DNA of 64,000 nt from a virus. The notes beneath the pieces are model-generated. The model had not been told where the DNA came from, did not search any database, and worked only from the letters and a program-made list of their open reading frames with translations. Below are positions 39,041 through 49,022 of the stretch, piece after piece. Location: positions 62,001 to 126,000 of the IMG/VR virus record IMGVR_UViG_3300030329_004647, one strand, 5' to 3'. The position numbers and the translations under genes were made by a program. Position 1 is the first letter of the stretch; every line of letters begins with the position of its first letter.

Positions 39041-40897
39041 ATGGGAAAAGTAATTGGAATCGATTTAGGGACCACAAATTCTTGTGTATCAGTAGTAGAA
39101 GCTGGAAGTCCTGTAATCATAGTAAATTCAGAGGGTAAAAGAACCACGCCTTCTGTAGTAGCATTTAAAGATGGTGATAGAGTAGTTGGTGAACCAGCAA
39201 AAAGACAAGCGGTATCAAATCCGGATAAAACAATATATTCAGTAAAAAGATTTATAGGTAGTAAGTTTAGTGAAATTAGTGACGAATCTAAAAAAATGGC
39301 TTATAAGGTAAATAAAGGGAAAGGTAATGTTGTTAATATTAAAGTTGATGACAAGTCTTACATCCCCCAAGAAATATCTGCTGTTGTTTTACAAAATCTA
39401 AAAAAAACAGCTGAAGAATACCTAGGGTCTAAAGTAAAACAAGCTGTTATAACTGTACCCGCGTATTTTAATGACGCACAAAGACAAGCTACAAAAGAAG
39501 CGGGAGAAATAGCAGGTTTAGAGGTTCTTAGAATAATTAACGAACCGACCGCTGCGGCATTAGCTTACGGTATAGATGAAAAAAATGAAAAAACTATTGC
39601 CGTCTACGATTTAGGTGGTGGTACTTTTGATATTTCTATATTAGAAATATCTGATGGACTTTTCGAAGTTAAGTCTACAAATGGAGACACACAATTAGGT
39701 GGTGATAATTTTGATGAAGTAATTATTGATTGGTTATTATCGGAATTTAAAACAGAGTCTGGTGTTGATTTAACAAAAGACGCTTCCGCTTTACAAAGAT
39801 TAAGAGAAGCTTCTGAAAAAGCAAAAGTAGAATTGTCTACCGCGAGCACAACAGAAATTAATTTACCTTATTTAACAGCTGATAATACAGGTCCAAAACA
39901 CTTAGTTAGAAATTTAACTAAAGCAAAGTTCCAATCAATGATTGACGACCTAATTAAAAAAAGTATTAGCCCTTGTAGGAAAGCTTTAAAAGACGCTGGA
40001 CTTAAAGTTACAGATATAGATGAAGTTTTATTGGTTGGTGGTTCTACAAGAATCCCAGCAATTCAAGAAGCAGTTGAAAAGTTTTTTAAACAAAAACCGT
40101 CTAAAGGTGTAAATCCAGATGAGGTGGTAGCTATGGGAGCAGCAATCCAAGGAGGCGTGTTAGCTGGAGAGGTTAAAGATGTTTTACTATTAGATGTTAC
40201 ACCTCTTTCACTAGGTATTGAAACTATGGGTGGTGTTATGACAAAACTAATAGATTCCAACACTACTATTCCTACTAGTAAATCAGAAGTGTTTTCTACA
40301 GCTTCAAATAATCAACCAGCAGTAGACATACACGTAGTTCAAGGTGAAAGACCTATGGCTGATGACAATAGAACACTTGGAAGATTTCAACTAACTGACC
40401 TACCACCAGCACCTAGAGGGGTTCCTCAAATTGAGGTTACTTTTGATATTGACGCAAATGGTATTATCAATGTTTCAGCAAAAGATAAAGGAACAGGTAA
40501 AATACAAAATATTAAAATTGAGTCTGGCAGTTCATTGTCTGAAGAAGAAATTAATAAAATGAAAACAGAAGCTGAACAAAACGCTAAAGAAGACGCTATT
40601 AAAAAAGATAAAGTAGAAAAACTTAATACGGCAGACGCGACAATATTCCAAACAGAAAAACAAATAAAAGAGTTTGGAGATAAACTTGACGACACAGATA
40701 AATCAAGATTAGAAAATACAATTAAAGAGTTAGACGAGGTAAGAAAAAATGAGGACCTTGAAGGTATTGATGATTTAACTGAAAAAATAAATGAAATGTG
40801 GCAAGAAATTAGTACAAAACTATACCAACAAACCGACCAACCAGAACCAGAGACCAATGATGGTCCTTCAGATGTAAAATTTGAAGAAGTTAAGTAG
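39041..40897 (+). CDS. dnaK: Chaperone DnaK (Hsp70)
   Basis: 618 residues, complete. Nucleotide-binding domain starts [17 protein letters not shown] and has [46 protein letters not shown] and [13 protein letters not shown]. The substrate domain has [14 protein letters not shown] and the NNQPAV...QGERP segment; helical lid and DVKFEEVK end are present. ATP-driven folding chaperone. No DnaJ or GrpE in the window, so host cochaperones would be needed. Phage copies are rare; head assembly on T4-like phages uses host chaperones, which gives it a plausible role. Confidence 0.96.
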   Translation: MGKVIGIDLGTTNSCVSVVEAGSPVIIVNSEGKRTTPSVVAFKDGDRVVGEPAKRQAVSNPDKTIYSVKRFIGSKFSEISDESKKMAYKVNKGKGNVVNIKVDDKSYIPQEISAVVLQNLKKTAEEYLGSKVKQAVITVPAYFNDAQRQATKEAGEIAGLEVLRIINEPTAAALAYGIDEKNEKTIAVYDLGGGTFDISILEISDGLFEVKSTNGDTQLGGDNFDEVIIDWLLSEFKTESGVDLTKDASALQRLREASEKAKVELSTASTTEINLPYLTADNTGPKHLVRNLTKAKFQSMIDDLIKKSISPCRKALKDAGLKVTDIDEVLLVGGSTRIPAIQEAVEKFFKQKPSKGVNPDEVVAMGAAIQGGVLAGEVKDVLLLDVTPLSLGIETMGGVMTKLIDSNTTIPTSKSEVFSTASNNQPAVDIHVVQGERPMADDNRTLGRFQLTDLPPAPRGVPQIEVTFDIDANGIINVSAKDKGTGKIQNIKIESGSSLSEEEINKMKTEAEQNAKEDAIKKDKVEKLNTADATIFQTEKQIKEFGDKLDDTDKSRLENTIKELDEVRKNEDLEGIDDLTEKINEMWQEISTKLYQQTDQPEPETNDGPSDVKFEEVK

Positions 40898-40922
40898 AAA
40901 AAGGACCTTCGGGTCCTTTTTT
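40898..40922 (+). terminator. Strong terminator after dnaK
   Basis: AAAAAGGACC-TTCG-GGTCCTTTTT with a UUCG tetraloop and T-run. Confidence 0.9.
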
Positions 40923-40942
40923 TATATACGTTACTTTAGAAG

Positions 40943-40950
40943 TATTTATA
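40943..40950 (+). promoter_or_regulatory. Late promoter TATTTATA
   Basis: 19 nt before the ATG at 40970; a second partial copy (TATTTATAG) follows at 40949. Confidence 0.55.
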
Positions 40951-40969
40951 TTTATAGTAAAACGTTTAC

Positions 40970-43648
40970 ATGTCAAAACTCATTTTAAATAAAGAACAAT
41001 TAACCAATCTTATAGAAACGGTCGTTAAAGATGTTTTAAAGAAAGGGCCTGTATATAAAAAATGGACTAGTATTTCTCCAGAAAAAAGAGAAAAAATAGT
41101 TAACACATCTAAAATTTTATTAGAACAAGAACAAGAGGATGATAGGGACCCAGTAGTAAGGTCCTACTCAACTGATGACCCAACCCTACAGAGTAAAGCA
41201 AACAGTTATTACTCAATACCCCAAGGAGGTTCTTGGACAATAGGAAGGGGAGGTCAACCTAGAGGAAATGATATAGTAACTGTAGACCAATTAACAGGAA
41301 ACTATAAAGTATGGTTTCCAGCGGAAAACATTTCTTATATTTGCAACAACGCTACAAACTACTCAAATCCAGAAACAAAAAACTTTTGGGAAAATGTTTT
41401 TGGAAAACCAAGCACATACAAAACAGGAGCAGCAGCACCAATACATTTAAACCTCGAACAACAAAAATACGCTGAAGCCTTTATTAGGAAAAGTGAAGAA
41501 AAGATGTATAACACGGTAGTAGAGGTGTTAAAAGATTTAGACCCTTCAGACCTATACAATTTATTTCCACGAGGTGTTGTTTGGAAGGAAGGAGCTCCAC
41601 CAAAAGGAAAAATAAAACATAATGACGGTAAGTATTACCATTTTTACACTTTAAAAAACCCAGACAACCCTAAACAACATGCAGCAGTTAAATTAGGTAC
41701 CTCTGCAATTGCAAAAAAGAAAGCTGGGACTGGAGTAGTACAACCAGATAAAAAAATATTTCTAAAGGGGGATAATCTAAGTCTTGGTTTACCCGAAGCA
41801 AATAAAGGTTGGTGGAATGCATTAAGAATGGGGGTTCCAAGAGATGCGGCATTAAAGTTAATTGACGCTGAAGAACAAGTAATAGCATCCAGTATTATTA
41901 ATAGTATGGTAAAGGGTCAGTACGTTGCTGCCCATGGAGAGACAACAAATCACTTTGGATGTAAACCAGGTTTTGTTATGGAGATGGGATGGGTTTTTGA
42001 TGATATAAAAGAGTTTTTATCTGATTTAGACCACCACACTGTTTTTATGGTGATTTCAATTATATTGGCTGTAATAGGCTCTATACTTACAGCTACAGGT
42101 GTAGGTTCCCCAGTTGGTGGTGTTTTATTAGGAGCTTCCTTTATTGTAGATATTATTGACGCTGCGTTTTATTTTGCTGAGGGAGACCCATATATGGGGG
42201 GATTAATGTTAGCTATAGTTATTATACCTGGAGGTCAACTGATGAAACCATTAATGAAAAGGTTAGCTAGGTTTATAGCTAATGCCGTAAAAGGCACTAA
42301 ATTATCATTTCCAGCGTGGAAAACTTTAGCACGTGAACTTAACAACAAAATTGGTTTAAAAAAGATGATGAATTTACTTGATAGTGCATTAGAAACTGTC
42401 AGTAAATTTTATAAGTCTATAAAAAGTTCTGGAAGTAGAGTATTAGATAGTATAGAAAGTGCTTTAAAATCTAAAGGAATTAATATGTCCATGAACACTA
42501 TAAGAGGACTTCTAAGCAAGATTGAAACATCTATCGGTTATGTTATAAAATTTATAAAAAAATTAGGAGGTTTGTTAGGGGGTATGTTGTTAGGATTAGG
42601 GATATATGATTTAGACGCTGTAAAAATGGCCTATAACTGGGTAATGCCTGGTGATTACTGGGATTTAGAAGTAGAATGGAAATACAATCGTATTGGTTTA
42701 TGGAAATGGGTTAAAAGTAGTTCTAGATGGTTTTATGAAAATGTAGACACCGATAACATATGTGGTATAATTAACACAACACCAAACTTCCCAGACAACG
42801 CAGATGATATGGAACCACATAAAATGTTAGGAACACCATACGCTGGATATTATTATTGCAACCTAGTTTATACTAGTTATGTACAACAACTTCTAGAGTG
42901 TGGTACTCGAAATTACCCTGGTTTATCCGAAGACGATTGTGATTCAGTACAAACATACATCAAAAAAGCAGAAGACAATATATTAGAAAATGGACCAACT
43001 TCACAAAAAAAAGCTTGGAGAAAAAATAAAACAATATGGTTTCCAGAAATTGACGCAAATATGAAAAAGGATAAAAATGACTGGAGAGACCATGAAATGG
43101 ATATTACAACAGAATTATCAGATAGGGGGTATAGTAATCCTATGGCTTGTTGGGTTAATAATTTTGAAAAACCTGATAAGTTTCTACCAGACATGAAAAG
43201 AGCGGCTTTAATATGTGCGGACCAAAATGAAAAAGGTGAAGTATTGTATGGCCCACAAAAAGGAAAAACCAGAAAACCTTTTCTAGGAGGATTTGCTAGT
43301 GCGTGGTTAGATGACAAATGGCGTCCAGATTTAGCAACAGAAAAACAACAAGAACAACAAGGATGGGTGACCTTTGTTACATTGTTATTGGAAATGGACA
43401 CAGTTTATGAATACGAATGGATTGATGAAAATGGTAACGAACAAAAACAAAGTTTAACACCAAGACAAAGAGTGGGTATAGATTTAAATATGAAACCAAG
43501 TGAAGCAACAACACAAAAAGTAATACAAGCTTTAAGTGAGTACTATGAAAATAACCCAAATGTCGAGTTATTGGAACAAATAAACAATATAACAAATCCA
43601 GAATCTAAACCAGATTATCAAAACATACAAAAATACTTTGAAAACTAA
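40970..43648 (+). CDS. Large leader-bearing protein with Gly-rich membrane-like segment
   Basis: 892 residues. Leader MSKLILNKEQLTNLIETVVK. Residues 95-300 look globular; 355-425 form a hydrophobic Gly-rich stretch with two to three potential membrane helices (TVFMVISIILAVIGSILTAT; VGGVLLGASFIVDIIDAAF; GGLMLAIVIIPGG), another hydrophobic Gly-rich patch lies at about 525-550. The C-terminal 320 residues are soluble with several Cys. No known family. Like 24140-26836 it could be an internal protein that forms a conduit or toxin in the host membrane. Coupled to the next gene (TAATG). Confidence 0.7.
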   Translation: MSKLILNKEQLTNLIETVVKDVLKKGPVYKKWTSISPEKREKIVNTSKILLEQEQEDDRDPVVRSYSTDDPTLQSKANSYYSIPQGGSWTIGRGGQPRGNDIVTVDQLTGNYKVWFPAENISYICNNATNYSNPETKNFWENVFGKPSTYKTGAAAPIHLNLEQQKYAEAFIRKSEEKMYNTVVEVLKDLDPSDLYNLFPRGVVWKEGAPPKGKIKHNDGKYYHFYTLKNPDNPKQHAAVKLGTSAIAKKKAGTGVVQPDKKIFLKGDNLSLGLPEANKGWWNALRMGVPRDAALKLIDAEEQVIASSIINSMVKGQYVAAHGETTNHFGCKPGFVMEMGWVFDDIKEFLSDLDHHTVFMVISIILAVIGSILTATGVGSPVGGVLLGASFIVDIIDAAFYFAEGDPYMGGLMLAIVIIPGGQLMKPLMKRLARFIANAVKGTKLSFPAWKTLARELNNKIGLKKMMNLLDSALETVSKFYKSIKSSGSRVLDSIESALKSKGINMSMNTIRGLLSKIETSIGYVIKFIKKLGGLLGGMLLGLGIYDLDAVKMAYNWVMPGDYWDLEVEWKYNRIGLWKWVKSSSRWFYENVDTDNICGIINTTPNFPDNADDMEPHKMLGTPYAGYYYCNLVYTSYVQQLLECGTRNYPGLSEDDCDSVQTYIKKAEDNILENGPTSQKKAWRKNKTIWFPEIDANMKKDKNDWRDHEMDITTELSDRGYSNPMACWVNNFEKPDKFLPDMKRAALICADQNEKGEVLYGPQKGKTRKPFLGGFASAWLDDKWRPDLATEKQQEQQGWVTFVTLLLEMDTVYEYEWIDENGNEQKQSLTPRQRVGIDLNMKPSEATTQKVIQALSEYYENNPNVELLEQINNITNPESKPDYQNIQKYFEN

Positions 43649-43890
43649 TGACACTTAAAAAAGAAACAATATTAGAAAATAATATAATTACTGAATATAA
43701 TTCATCGAATTTAAAACAGTCAGAATACAATAAAGAAAACCAAGAATTAATAATGGAATTTAAGAAAGGAGGAAAATATCTTTACTATAAAGTACCATTA
43801 TTAATTTTCACTAAATTAAGGACAGCTGAAAGCAGCGGAGCATACTTTTCAAAAAATATTGCAAAAAAATATAAATTTAAAAAACTATAA
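43648..43890 (+). CDS. KTSC-domain protein
   Basis: 80 residues. SSNLKQSEYNKENQELIMEF, KGGKYLYYKVP, SSGAYFSKNIAKKY match the KTSC domain (named from lysyl-tRNA-synthetase C-terminal occurrences), a small beta-rich module of unknown role common in phages. The N-terminus (MTLKKETILENN) is reminiscent of the short leader. Start and stop overlap both neighbours (TAATG each side), so it is translated in a chain with them. Confidence 0.8.
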   Translation: MTLKKETILENNIITEYNSSNLKQSEYNKENQELIMEFKKGGKYLYYKVPLLIFTKLRTAESSGAYFSKNIAKKYKFKKL

Positions 43891-44648
43891 TGGACGATAA
43901 AAAAATAGTAAAAAGTTTTCATATCCAGGACGAACTTAATCCTGATATTTGGATGGAGTCAGAAGGTATGTATGTAATGAAACCCGAGATTCGTGAAAAG
44001 TTATTGGAAATAGGTGGTGACTTTATGGACTTTTTAGATGTTGGATTAGGTGACTGCGAAGTTGATACTAAAGATTGTGATGTAGAGGACATTACAGTTA
44101 CTGGTTCTTTAGCTAACTATAATTGGTCTGATTATTCTGATATTGATTTGCACGTTATAGTGGATTTCGGTGAGTTCCAATACGATAAAGAATTACTAAA
44201 AAATTATTTTAATAGTAAAAAAACTATTTGGAATTCCCAACACGATGTAACCATATATGGGTATGAGGTTGAAGTTTATGCTCAGGATGACACAGAAGAA
44301 CACTTTTCTTCAGGAGTATATTCAGTACTTTACGATGAATGGATAGTAGAACCCCAACAAGAAGAGTTTGATTTAGATGAAAAAGTTTTATTAAAAAAAG
44401 CATCTCCTTGGATGGAAATGATTGATGATTTATATGAAAAATCAAAAAATATAGAATTTACTGATACCATAGACTTGGTTCGTAAGGTAAAAGATAAGTT
44501 AAAAAAATATAGAACATGTGGGTTAGAAAAAGGTGGAGAATACTCATATGAAAATCTTGTTTTTAAATTATTAAGGAGAAATGGATACATTAAAAAGCTA
44601 CTTGACCTTAGAAATGATATGCAAGATGAATTAATGTCTATAAAATAA
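43890..44648 (+). CDS. Predicted nucleotidyltransferase
   Basis: 252 residues. VTGSLANYNWSDYSDIDLHV (about 71-90) is the GS...DxD signature of the DNA polymerase beta-like nucleotidyltransferase fold; a further acidic residue is in VEVYAQDD. The C-terminal half is helical. Proteins like this recur beside structural genes in T4-like marine phages; the substrate (tRNA, protein or small molecule) is unknown. No leader. Confidence 0.8.
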   Translation: MDDKKIVKSFHIQDELNPDIWMESEGMYVMKPEIREKLLEIGGDFMDFLDVGLGDCEVDTKDCDVEDITVTGSLANYNWSDYSDIDLHVIVDFGEFQYDKELLKNYFNSKKTIWNSQHDVTIYGYEVEVYAQDDTEEHFSSGVYSVLYDEWIVEPQQEEFDLDEKVLLKKASPWMEMIDDLYEKSKNIEFTDTIDLVRKVKDKLKKYRTCGLEKGGEYSYENLVFKLLRRNGYIKKLLDLRNDMQDELMSIK

Positions 44649-44672
44649 GATTACTTTTTATACTAAAAAAAG

Positions 44673-44680
44673 TATTTATA
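44673..44680 (+). promoter_or_regulatory. Late promoter TATTTATA
   Basis: 16 nt before the ATG at 44697. Confidence 0.55.
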
Positions 44681-44696
44681 AAAAAAGGAAAATAAT

Positions 44697-45098
44697 ATGG
44701 CAACAGGTAATTATGGTGGTGCTTCAATACCAACACAAAATATTCTCACTACAGTTCTAGCAGCTGGGTCGGCAACTACTTATAGCGCATGGACATGTAC
44801 AGGGTTATATTCTATAGCTGATGATAAGACTGTACAAGTAAGGGGTGTAAATATAACGTTAAACGAAGGGCAAAGTATTGATATCTCATTTAACCCTGAT
44901 GAGTTGTCGGTTCAAGATGCTTCTGTAGCAGCTCTTTGTTATGATTGTACATGCAATACTTATATGACAACTAATAGAGGATTTACTACAAATTTAGGTC
45001 CCGCAGCTGGAGCTATACCGTCTAATTGGCCGTTTAGCTCGAACACATCACAATTCTTTATGCCATCAATAATAGGAGGAGGACACTCTAACAATTAA
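44697..45098 (+). CDS. Small putative virion surface protein
   Basis: 133 residues starting MATGNYGGASIPTQNILTTV. Ala/Thr/Ser/Asn-rich with beta character and four Cys (WTCTG, LCYDCTCNTY). Low charge and high Gly/Ser content resemble head-decoration or fibre proteins. No family recognised. Confidence 0.6.
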   Translation: MATGNYGGASIPTQNILTTVLAAGSATTYSAWTCTGLYSIADDKTVQVRGVNITLNEGQSIDISFNPDELSVQDASVAALCYDCTCNTYMTTNRGFTTNLGPAAGAIPSNWPFSSNTSQFFMPSIIGGGHSNN

Positions 45099-45113
45099 TA
45101 AAAAAAAACTAAT

Positions 45114-46208
45114 ATGTCAGACTTAAAACCAATTGGCTCAGAAAAATTAAAAGGGCAAGACAAAATTAAAAGAATAATGGAGATAGCTAGATACGGTGAA
45201 TCTCCTAGAAATAATGAGCTTCATACGGAAACCAACTTTTACACTAAAAAAGCACCTAATGGTGTACACTATTCTATAGTACAAGAAAAAGATGGGTATT
45301 ATTTAAAATCTGGATTAAACGAATCTGCACAAGATTATTTACATGGTGTAGGAGGTAAAAAAAGAGACAGATTTAGAAGTTATGGTGCAGCTCTTAAAAA
45401 ATTAAACCTAATATTCAAACCAATCATCATGGAATATACGGATGGTAAAGGTACCTCTATGTTTGAAGATACTGATATGGATGTGGATATGGATGTTTTA
45501 ACAGACCTAACAGATGATGAAATGGAAATGGGTGAACAAAAATCTGTTATAGCGGTAGACATACCAGATACTGAACCAGCGATGGAAGACATGGGAATGG
45601 AAGACGATATGGGAATGGAAGGTGACATGGGTGATGACATGGGTGATGAAGATATGGGTATGGAAGACGACATGGTTGACGACATGGGTGATGAAGAGGA
45701 AGAAATTGATGTTGATGTAGATGTTGAAGGAGAAATGTCTATAAAACCAATTCAAAAATTAACAGGAAAATTAGGACAAAAACTTAGAGATTTCGCTGAT
45801 GAATTAGAATCAGATGATATTAAATATGTTTTAAACTCTATAATTTCAGCTGTAGATTTAGACAAATTGTCTATGGAGGATAAAGATGATATTACTTCTA
45901 GATTTGAGGATGATGATGAAGAGTATGGAATGGAAGACAAAATGGATATCGATGTAAGCGATGAAGAGTTTGAAATGGGAGATGATGAAATGGGAATGGA
46001 AGATGAAGGTATGGATGTTGATGTTGAAGATGAAGGTGATATGTTAGATATGCCTGAAGGGTACAAAAGTATTAGAGAATCAGTTGAAAAAGTGATTGAT
46101 AAATATGTAAACCCTGGTAACAAAAAAAACCATAGCAAACAATTCATACAAAATATTGTAGAAAAAGTTAAAAAAAGAAAAATTAATAAGACTACAAAAA
46201 CAGTTTAA
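45114..46208 (+). CDS. Acidic scaffold-like protein with MGMEDDMG repeats
   Basis: 364 residues. Folded N-terminal part (1-110: GSEKLKGQDKIKRIMEIARY, GVHYSIVQEKDGYYLKSG), then Met/Asp/Glu/Gly repeats (about 150-195 and 290-325), a helical middle (LGQKLRDFADELESDDIKYV) and a basic end (VEKVKKRKINKTTK). Acidic repeats with a Lys-rich tail are typical of T4-type prohead core proteins. First of four genes that lead into the terminase. Confidence 0.65.
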   Translation: MSDLKPIGSEKLKGQDKIKRIMEIARYGESPRNNELHTETNFYTKKAPNGVHYSIVQEKDGYYLKSGLNESAQDYLHGVGGKKRDRFRSYGAALKKLNLIFKPIIMEYTDGKGTSMFEDTDMDVDMDVLTDLTDDEMEMGEQKSVIAVDIPDTEPAMEDMGMEDDMGMEGDMGDDMGDEDMGMEDDMVDDMGDEEEEIDVDVDVEGEMSIKPIQKLTGKLGQKLRDFADELESDDIKYVLNSIISAVDLDKLSMEDKDDITSRFEDDDEEYGMEDKMDIDVSDEEFEMGDDEMGMEDEGMDVDVEDEGDMLDMPEGYKSIRESVEKVIDKYVNPGNKKNHSKQFIQNIVEKVKKRKINKTTKTV

Positions 46209-46212
46209 TTCC

Positions 46213-46617
46213 ATGGAGTTAATCTTTGTAAACGAATTAGGACCTAACTACAAGGGAGAAAATATATATGAATTTATTTTCGGCGACTCTACACAAGAAA
46301 TGTGGGGTGAAGATTGGGACTCTACACCGTCACATGGAAAACCCGCTCCACCAGACATGGTCTACATAAAAAAAGTTGGAGTGTTAACCAAAAGTGATAT
46401 TATCCTAGAAGTTGTTCAGAATTCTGACTATTTTGGTATGGAACACGCAATTGATAGAGTGATAGCTTTAGGTTATGAAATTTGGACTAACGATGAATCA
46501 CAACCAGACGAAAGGCTGGTTTTTCATTTTGGTGACACCATAAAGGAGGTAGAGGATAAACTTTATTCTCGAGACTTAGTATTAAACTACGATAAGAAAA
46601 TAGAATATGTACAATAG
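46213..46617 (+). CDS. Conserved-looking hypothetical protein
   Basis: 134 residues starting MELIFVNELGPNYKGENIYE. Alpha/beta; FGDSTQEMWGEDWDSTPSHG and PDMVYIKKVG stand out. I have the impression of similar proteins in T4-like marine phages, but no function is known. Overlaps the next gene by 11 nt. Confidence 0.65.
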   Translation: MELIFVNELGPNYKGENIYEFIFGDSTQEMWGEDWDSTPSHGKPAPPDMVYIKKVGVLTKSDIILEVVQNSDYFGMEHAIDRVIALGYEIWTNDESQPDERLVFHFGDTIKEVEDKLYSRDLVLNYDKKIEYVQ

Positions 46618-47632
46618 AAAAAAAATTATATATAGATTATTAAAGGAAGGATTTACTCCTACCACACTATCTTTGTTTTCAGACAAACAACTAAAACAGT
46701 TAAGTAAAAAATTATTCAACGAAGTTGAGACAAAAACAGTAAAAAAGACAACATATACCAAATCAGAAGTAGATAAAATTAAACAGAATGATGGGGGATT
46801 AAGTGTTGATGGGACTGTAACACCTAATGATGATGGTTCTGTTACAGTAACTACAAATGAAGTTAATGAGGACGATGTAAAATCTGACGCTGAAGATACT
46901 ACTCCTACAGGACAACCAGTAATGAAACAAATAAAAAAAGACCCAGAATCTGGTGAAGAGGAAGAGGTTGAGATATTGTTAGATGATGAAATGTCAGAAA
47001 CGGAAGAGGTTTCACAAGAAATGGTTGAAAGTTGGATTATGGGTATTGTTGAAAAAAATGAGCCAGCTAAAACAACGAAAGGTAATCTTTTAAAGATGTT
47101 AAAAGAACACAGGATAACCCCAACAACAATGGAAATGGGTGTTTCGTTTGAAAGATTAGCACGTATGGCTGATAATAGTGGATGGAGTCTTTTACCAGAC
47201 AAAGTACAAAACCAAGACATGGACCCAGAGGAAACATTAATGTTAGGTTTTATAAGAAATGATTATAGTATAATCCCTTTTAGAATTAATAGTAATGGAG
47301 ATATAGAATTAGACAACGAACCTATTAATGACTTACAAGATTTTGAGGAGGCTACTAGAGAAGATAGAATGGAAGATAGTAGTGATAGAGAAACTTTAGA
47401 AATTGACGAAACTAATAGAGATAAGGAAGGTACATACATGGGAGCTCCTATGGATACTGAAGCACCAGTTAAAACACCAGTTAAAACACCGACTATTGCT
47501 CCAACAAAACCAGGAAGACCAACACCATTTAAAAGACCTAAAACAACACCAAAACCAAAAGCTAAAGGAAAAACACAACCTAACTGGTTTGATTTCTCAA
47601 ACATAAAAACTTCAGTTGAAACAGGTAAGTAA
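46607..47632 (+). CDS. Hypothetical late protein with short leader-like N-terminus
   Basis: 341 residues. MYNRKKIIYRLLKEGFTPTT resembles the short leader type (LLKE). Low-complexity Thr/Asp/Glu segment (45-135), a helical part (SQEMVESWIMGIVEKNE), LMLGFIRNDYSIIPFRIN (globular), and a Pro/Thr/Lys-rich tail with direct repeats (VKTPVKTP; TPFKRPKTTPKPKAKGK). No family recognised; lies in the pre-terminase unit. Confidence 0.6.
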   Translation: MYNRKKIIYRLLKEGFTPTTLSLFSDKQLKQLSKKLFNEVETKTVKKTTYTKSEVDKIKQNDGGLSVDGTVTPNDDGSVTVTTNEVNEDDVKSDAEDTTPTGQPVMKQIKKDPESGEEEEVEILLDDEMSETEEVSQEMVESWIMGIVEKNEPAKTTKGNLLKMLKEHRITPTTMEMGVSFERLARMADNSGWSLLPDKVQNQDMDPEETLMLGFIRNDYSIIPFRINSNGDIELDNEPINDLQDFEEATREDRMEDSSDRETLEIDETNRDKEGTYMGAPMDTEAPVKTPVKTPTIAPTKPGRPTPFKRPKTTPKPKAKGKTQPNWFDFSNIKTSVETGK

Positions 47633-47634
47633 AA

Positions 47635-48996
47635 ATGGCAAAGAAAAAACTTTATGAGGCACCCCCAATAGAATACAGCGGAGAGGAAAGAATGTCTCCC
47701 GATATAGCTAGAAAATTAAAATCCCGTGAACATCCCCTAGGTGGTAATCCAGCATTTCCAGATATTGATAAAGATGGAGTTCCAGATAATTTTGAAGAAT
47801 TAATAGCTTCTAAAAGATTTAAAGATGTTGTTGAAAAAGTAAAACAAGCTACAGGTTTAGATACAGCTGACCCTTCTTCAGTAATGTCAATGCAACCAAT
47901 GTTCCAAAGAGCTTTGATGAGAATTATGCAAATCGAAAGTCAAAATAAAAAAGCTTTAGAGGATTTAGCTGTAGACTTAGTTAAAAAAGAAATGGGCATA
48001 CCAGAAGAAGATTTACAGTTTGATGCACAATTAAAAAAACCTAGTTTAGAAGGAATGCAATCTAAACCACAAGAACCTAAGAAAAAAGAACCCGAGTTTA
48101 AAAATCCAGAAGAAGAACAAGAAGCAGCGTCAAGACTAGAAAAATTTAATTTAGAAAGACAAAAAAGAAGATTTATAAACTCAATTATACAAGGTTCTTC
48201 AAAAAAAGCACTATACCTATATCATTTAGTTAATGAAAAATTAGATGAAATAAATCCTGAGTTAGTAAACTTATATTCTTTAGTTATGTCAGTTAATGAT
48301 TTAATGTATTGGATAATGCCAGATATGGACATGAGAATGGCTGCAGGTGGTGGAGAAGAGTTAGGTGGTGGAAGAGAAGAACTGGATTTAGAAACAGACC
48401 CACCTACAATTAAAGCAGAAGGAGCTTTATTTCCCATATTAGTACATGAATTATATAAAGGAGTTATGGAATATGTTTCCGCTCATGGATTACCTTCTGA
48501 CCCTAATACAGCGGAAGATGTTATAGGTATGGAGGATACTTTACCAGCAGAAGTATGGGATTTAAGATTGGGTCCTGTTATCTGGGAAAAGTTTAGAGAA
48601 GCTTATCCACAAGAATTATTTACCTCACAAGATAGAAAAAGATTACAAAATTATTTTTATTTTAAATTTGTTAGTTTACCAGCTGAAGAATTTTTTGTTT
48701 TAGCTAAAGAAATATTATCAGGTTCAGACAAAGGTAAAAAAATGGTTCAAAAAATGGTTGACGAAATTACAAGAGAATTAAAACAAGAAGATTATGATGA
48801 GGCAGTTGGAGAACCAATTGATGAACCACAAACACCTGTTACAACAGCGGACGAACCAGAAATAGATTTTACCGAATTATTAAAACCACAAGAAGAAACG
48901 GTAGAATTAGATGTAGATACTATTCTAGACAAAATATCTAGAACGGGTATGGGTTCACTTACCGACGAAGAAAAAGACTTCCTACAAAATCTATAG
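47635..48996 (+). CDS. Hypothetical protein upstream of terminase
   Basis: 453 residues starting MAKKKLYEAPPIEYSGEERM. An FPDIDKDGVPDNFEELIASK segment (about 41-60) resembles a calcium-binding DxDxDG loop. A charged coiled coil (150-185) precedes a helical domain (190-370), then an acidic tail. Position before the large terminase could suggest a small-terminase or portal-associated role, but length and sequence do not match gp16. No family recognised. Confidence 0.65.
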   Translation: MAKKKLYEAPPIEYSGEERMSPDIARKLKSREHPLGGNPAFPDIDKDGVPDNFEELIASKRFKDVVEKVKQATGLDTADPSSVMSMQPMFQRALMRIMQIESQNKKALEDLAVDLVKKEMGIPEEDLQFDAQLKKPSLEGMQSKPQEPKKKEPEFKNPEEEQEAASRLEKFNLERQKRRFINSIIQGSSKKALYLYHLVNEKLDEINPELVNLYSLVMSVNDLMYWIMPDMDMRMAAGGGEELGGGREELDLETDPPTIKAEGALFPILVHELYKGVMEYVSAHGLPSDPNTAEDVIGMEDTLPAEVWDLRLGPVIWEKFREAYPQELFTSQDRKRLQNYFYFKFVSLPAEEFFVLAKEILSGSDKGKKMVQKMVDEITRELKQEDYDEAVGEPIDEPQTPVTTADEPEIDFTELLKPQEETVELDVDTILDKISRTGMGSLTDEEKDFLQNL

Positions 48997-49010
48997 AACA
49001 ATTATCTAAG

Positions 49011-49018
49011 TATTTATA
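49011..49018 (+). promoter_or_regulatory. Late promoter TATTTATA
   Basis: 4 nt before the terminase ATG at 49023. Confidence 0.6.
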
Positions 49019-49022
49019 GGTA

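Noticed and set aside
36675-40897. Bacterial chromosomal contamination because of clpC and dnaK
   Set aside because: Flanking genes on both sides carry the phage leader and TATTTATA elements, no bacterial neighbours occur, and ClpC lacks the N domain of bacterial copies.
45560-45720. Repeat array at ATGGGTGATGA-type units
   Set aside because: In-frame coding repeats for Met/Gly/Asp/Glu in the scaffold-like protein, no spacers.
47635-48996. Small terminase subunit (gp16) upstream of gp17
   Set aside because: Too long and without recognisable gp16 features; position alone is insufficient.
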